Origin: Heracleum sosnowskyi | Lineage: Eukaryota > Streptophyta > Magnoliopsida > Apiales > Apiaceae | Assembly: GCA_030848705.1 (NCBI GenBank) | Contig: CM061238.1 | Span: 53,173,133 to 53,237,132 of the forward strand | Direction: 5' to 3' | DNA: 64,000 bases | Shown: one piece after another, positions 59,277 to 64,000 of the stretch | Layout of the letters: every line of letters starts with the position of its first letter | How positions within the stretch are numbered: position 1 is the stretch's first letter | Translations under genes and position numbers: made by a program | Notes under the pieces: model-generated | Told to the model about the DNA's origin: nothing | What the model saw: the letters and a program-made list of their open reading frames with translations, nothing else | The model's database searches: none

Positions 59277-61080
59277 ATCACCTGCAAACGCTAGATCACC
59301 TGCAAACGCTGCGTGATAACTGCTTGACATGTGTACTCCTTGAAGATCTCTGATTATCAAATAAATATATGGTTGAACAATCTATCATATCATGTTTTTA
59401 GTTGTGTTTTTAATTTCCTTTGCAATAAAAGTTTTGAAAGCATTGTTTGCTTTCTATTGAGGTAATTTATAACATTTTTTTTACTTATATTCAAATGGCA
59501 ATTTATTATTCTATTATTGTTAATTTTAATTTATTTTTGACAAATTTTAAAATTACGGATACATTTCAAGTGATTATATAAATGAGCATACGACAATTCT
59601 AACATTACAGACACATTAACAAATAACAATATGAGAATACGATATGATAAAACACAAATTACATATTTTACACAAGTAAATTTATTAAATATAATACATT
59701 ACATAAACCGACATGTTAGAGATTAATAGACTAATAAGCGACATGGTAAATATACTATGTAATTAAGTAACATTCATTTATTTGCTTTTCACATAAAACT
59801 TGAAATAAAATGCATCAAGTATATTTTCTATTATTTTAATAATAATCTTTAGTAGACATACAATTTTAATATACCACAAGTATTTGTATGTTACAAGTTT
59901 AAACTACTCATATCACACAGTCATATAATTATTTATATATATATATATTTTAATATTAATTTATCATTTATTAAACTAATATTAAAAGAATCAACGACAC
60001 CGTTCAAGTAAAGAAGATTAAGGCCATCCACCAAATATTTTAAACATGATTATTGTTGTATATAATATGTATTTCACCCAATTTTTATTTTATATTTTGG
60101 ACAATTCAAAATTACGATAATGTGGTTGAAAATTACATATTTTTTGTATAATAATTAAAATAATCGACAACATGCATAATATAAAAAAAAATCGATAAAT
60201 ATTCTATACAATTGGTAAAAAATATTTATGTACTGTATCTAAAAGAATTAGATCGATATTATGCATGATATTTATCGCATTTAATTTAAGAAACTTTGAT
60301 TTCTAAGTAATCAAATCTTAACCAATTTATTCAGGATACCAGTTTTAAAGATGCAATCAAAATTTATGTGTAATTTCATAGACTAAATATTCCATCAATA
60401 AATATTTTTGACATTAAAAATATTTATACTCATATTTACAAAAATTGGTATTATATATCATAACTAAATAAATCGAGAATATGCAGAATATCAATGGCAT
60501 TAATTGTAAGATATTGTGAATTCTAACTATATCAAATTTTAACTACTTCAGTGTTGTAAATATGTCCTTAAATCAAGTACATGTTGTTAGAGATATATAA
60601 TGAATAATATAAATCATTATTAATTAATCACATAATTTAGAAGATATCATATATTTAAATCACATATATTAGAAGATCCATATTGTCATAAATAAATCAT
60701 ATTATATAATTATAACTGAATTATTAATAATATATTACATGATCAATGTTAAAATACCAATGAGATTTATATGACGTTAAACAAAGATATGTATGTGATT
60801 AATCCATCCTTTATCATTTCCTTAACTTAAGTGATTTCATTGATTGATGATAATTTCAAATTCAGTCATCTTAAATGTGTTTAGACTACAAATTATTACT
60901 ATAAATCGACAACGATCATCAAAATAATAATCACTTTTCCACAACAGTCTATATATCTTCACAATGTAAGATTCTTCTTTTGTAATGGTTTATACTTTTT
61001 TTGTAAATTATTCATTTTTGAAGTGAGCTTCGGTTGTAGAGCATCTCAATCTAAGTGGTCTATATTTCACTATTTTTTCA
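59277..61080. other. AT-rich intergenic DNA
   Basis: No coding signal. A 17-bp direct repeat (CTAGATCACCTGCAAACG region) at about 59272-59310 and a TA microsatellite at about 59932-59951. Confidence 0.6.
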
Positions 61081-63449
61081 GATTCTATATTACAATTTTT
61101 GATCAGCTATCCTCATTAGATATATCACGCATGTCATGGAAAATCAAGGTGCGCCTGACAAGGATGTGGCCATCAGTATCATCGAACTCTGATGCTAGCC
61201 TGAAAGGTTACAATCTCATATTGCTTGACGATGATGTGAGTGAATCTGTATATTTCAGTTGTAACAATAATATCCATTAAAAAATTACATTAAAAAATAT
61301 CTAATGTCTTTTAAATAACTATTTCGTTGCAGAACTGCCATGTGCATGCTTTTGTTTATGGTGACAACTGGAGAGCTATTTCTGATGATATGGAGGAAGG
61401 AGGTCTTTATATAATATCTAATTTCTACACCAAGGAGGCAACTGGAATACTAAGGCCAACTACTGCAAAGATTATAATCAATTTTTCCAACTCAACTACT
61501 GTTCAAAAGCTCCCAGTGGATGACTTTATGATTCCAAGGCATAAGTTTGAATTCATTGACCTGGGCGATCTATTCCGTGTTGTTAGTGACTATGACAATG
61601 AGAATACTCCTGAGTTTTTGATAGGTTTTTACAATATTACTTCTCATTTTTTATTCTTATTTCGTTTGTATCTGTGTAAAATCATTGAGATTTTGATTAA
61701 TATTTTTTTTGTTTTAGATATTATTGGTGTGCTGGAAGATTTTGAGAACGTAAAATCTATCAAAACAATGTATGGTGATAGGAAGATTGTGAAATTCAGG
61801 ATTACTGATGGAAGGTATATACCAATCGCAATTCGTTCATTACTATTTATACATGCTTAATTTAGATTATGTATATAAAGAAGTTTATTAGTAGTTTATA
61901 ATGTCTTATATGTCTTAGCCTTATATGCAGTATTGTTTTCATGTAGATTAATCATTTTTAATAGTAATTTAAAATATAGGTACTCCCATAAGGTTAGTGT
62001 ATGGGGAAAACTTGCTGTTAAGACCGATGAAGAATATTAGAAAATTGAGGACAAACTGGTAGTTGTAATAGTTACAAGTACCAAATTGAAAATTTTCAAG
62101 AGTAAGTTTATATATGTGTTTTTCCATTTATAATGCATTATTTCATTATCTTTTATTCTCACTTCCATATAATGCTACAGATTCTGTTCAAATTAGCACT
62201 CTGCCATCGTCAAAAGTATATCTTAACTTGGACGATGAAGTCGTCACTGCAATGAAGAACATGTAATTTAACATTGTCAATGTTCCATCACTAATGATTT
62301 GAATCTATAATAGAATTTTAATTAGAACATTGTAAATTGATTATACTTATTCAGGCTTGAGGAAGAAGGCTATAAGGCTCCGGAAAATTATTTGGCTTCA
62401 CCACTGCCAAGTTTGTCCCATCGTGTTATTGAGACAATAACACTCAAGGAGCTTTCAGAGAAGACCGGCACTGATGATTTGAATGTTAGTAATTATATTA
62501 ATTCCCTTTTTTTCAAACCTATATCTGAAACCATACATGTCAAATTGCAGAAGAAGTATTTGTATTTAGTCAATATTTTAACCGTCGAGCAAAGTGATAA
62601 ATGGTGGTACTATAGTTGCAATTTTTGTCAGAATGAGGTCCTGAAACTCGAGGCAAGGTACAAGTGTGTTAGCTGTCCAAAGTCAATTCCAGTGGCTGAG
62701 AAAAGGTTTATGTTTTCTAAGTACCAGAAATATATCTTATTTTATTGCCATAAACTATCACCAATACTATAGTATTATACCTTTCTTATTAAATTTCTGA
62801 GTTATATTAGGTATAAGATTGTTGTACTTGCTGGAGACTCAACCGAGGCATTTAATTTTATACTCATGGACAAAGCTGCTAAGCGTATCCTTGGTCGAAC
62901 TGCAACCAAGATGCTTGCTGATAACCTTATGGCAATGTATTATTTTTCATGAGTCTCATGCATCAATCTTACAATTTTTTGCATTACTACATTGTAAGTG
63001 ACATTAATTTTATACACTACTACTTTGTAAATCTTACAATTCAATAATTATGTTTGGATTTAAATTTTGTAGTTGGAAGGAACTGGTGAATACCCACCAA
63101 ACATTAAGAATATAGTTGGGAAGGAATTGACCTTCAGAATTGAGATAAGTTCAGACAATGTTTTGTTGCATAGCAGAATTTTCAATGTAATTGATGCTTA
63201 TGACAATGAATATTTGGCTTCGTCACCTTCTAATGCATCTATATGTGCAGTGGCAATTTCTTGCTTTTCTGAGGTATGCAACCTATATTACTTAAATTCA
63301 AAATGTATAACATATATGTCCACTTACGACTTCAAATGACTGATATCTCAGTAATTTTGATGCAGAATACCATAGACTTATCCAACTGTGATGATACACC
63401 AGGTTCTGTAAACTCCATTTCAAAGAAACCAAAAATGGTGATGCAATAA
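61081..63449 (+). pseudogene. RPA70-like (DUF223) single-strand DNA-binding protein gene, about ten exons, probably damaged
   Basis: Exons by GT/AG and homology: up to 61235 (LSSLDISRMSWKIKVRL; first ATG 61131, true start unclear), 61333-61624, 61718-61814, 61980-62101, 62181-62262, 62355-62484, 62551-62705, 62811-62936, 63073-63273, 63366-63449. Exons 1-3 encode the DUF223 OB fold (GYNLILLDDD, CHVHAFVYGDNW); exons 4-5 the second OB fold (KLVVVIVTSTKLKIF, QISTLPSSKVYLNLD); exons 6-9 the C-terminal OB fold with a zinc ribbon (CNFC ... CVSC). Damage: in-frame TAG at 62038-62040 in exon 4, and exons 8 and 9 do not join in frame. The family resembles replication protein A large subunit; many short plant copies ride in Helitrons. 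No Helitron ends or helicase were found here. Confidence 0.75.
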
Positions 63450-64000
63450 TGTCAATCTTATCTGTATTAATGTATTACATTGTACTTCTATATAAATTTT
63501 TAGAAAATAGAGTTTTGATTTACAATTCTTCCTACTCATGTGGTATCATCTTTTCCTTTTTTCTTAATATCAGGAGATTTGAACCATTTTAAAACTTGGA
63601 ACTTCTGTGAAGTGTTTAGCAGATTGAAGAAATGGATGGTTGTTGCTGCTTTTTATCAAGTGTTTTCTAAATAATTTATAAGTTATTCCAGTCGGAAAGA
63701 TTGTTAACTTTCGTTTTGGTTTTTCAAGTTGTTTTGCATATGTCGTTTGTTTTCTTAGAATGGATGTTTGTTTTTATTTTATCGTTGGTTTACTTTGAAT
63801 GGATATATTCATCCTTTAATAATAAATTCTATGTTTTATTATATTCTTAAAGTTTTTGTTATTTGTATTCTATATTTGGATTAATGTTTAGCGATTGATT
63901 TTGAATGTATTTGTATTTGTATTTGTATTATCCATTTTGATATTCCTAATTCATTTAAAAAAATATTCAAGCAAATCATTAAACCAGAGTCATCACCGAT
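63450..64000. other. AT-rich 3' flank
   Basis: No gene seen. A short TTTGTA tandem run at about 63907-63930. Confidence 0.6.

Noticed and set aside
58104..64000. Intact Helitron
   Set aside because: RPA-like exons are suggestive, but no Rep/helicase motif, 5' TC or 3' hairpin-CTRR end was recognised.

Overview
The window is plant nuclear DNA, most likely from a eudicot with a repeat-rich genome. About 58 kb of the 64 kb is LTR retrotransposon; only the last 6 kb looks like ordinary gene-bearing or transposon-captured DNA. I cannot name the species. AT-rich introns with GT/AG ends, DUF223-type RPA-like exons and several Sirevirus-like Ty1/copia families fit an asterid-type dicot, but that is inference.

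Layout. Element A (1 to about 22930, minus strand, cut by the window edge) is a decayed Sirevirus-like copia element. It is split by element B (4214-18541, minus strand), a Ty3/gypsy element with 4.75-kb LTRs, TSD TAGAC, near-identical LTRs and a decayed core. Next comes a short plus-strand remnant G (about 22931-23698: LTR end, PBS, start of gag). Element C is a minus-strand Sirevirus-like element without recognisable LTRs, present in three pieces (23699-27475, 39898-43794, 56697 to about 58103). It was interrupted twice: by element F (27476-39897, plus strand, complete, TSD GACAT) in its additional ORF, and by element D (43795-56696, minus strand, complete, TSD ATATG) in its integrase. D has intact gag and pol frames and is the best candidate for a recently active element. 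The right flank (58104-64000) holds four short exon-like modules (58635-59276), a long AT-rich stretch, and a ten-exon RPA70-like (DUF223 plus zinc-finger OB fold) gene or pseudogene (about 61081-63449), of the kind often carried by plant Helitrons.

How the parts work together. The copia families A, C, D and F share one architecture: LTR, initiator-Met PBS, gag, pol (PR-IN-RT-RNase H), a non-coding spacer, then a 1,200-1,400-codon additional ORF (aORF) 3' of pol, followed by a G-rich polypurine tract where this end is preserved. The aORFs share an N-terminal domain and carry basic, NLS-like patches and charged or coiled-coil regions.

Most interesting signals. (1) Each family carries its own short CpG-containing word, repeated in both orientations in the pol-aORF spacer, in the LTR where an LTR is visible, and in D also inside gag, pol and aORF coding sequence. 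(2) Every LTR 3' end seen here carries a hairpin with a conserved C-rich loop whose stem differs between families but stays paired. A family-specific motif next to a family-specific nuclear-looking aORF resembles the motif/anti-silencing-protein pairing known from VANDAL DNA transposons. That function is a hypothesis, not something shown here.
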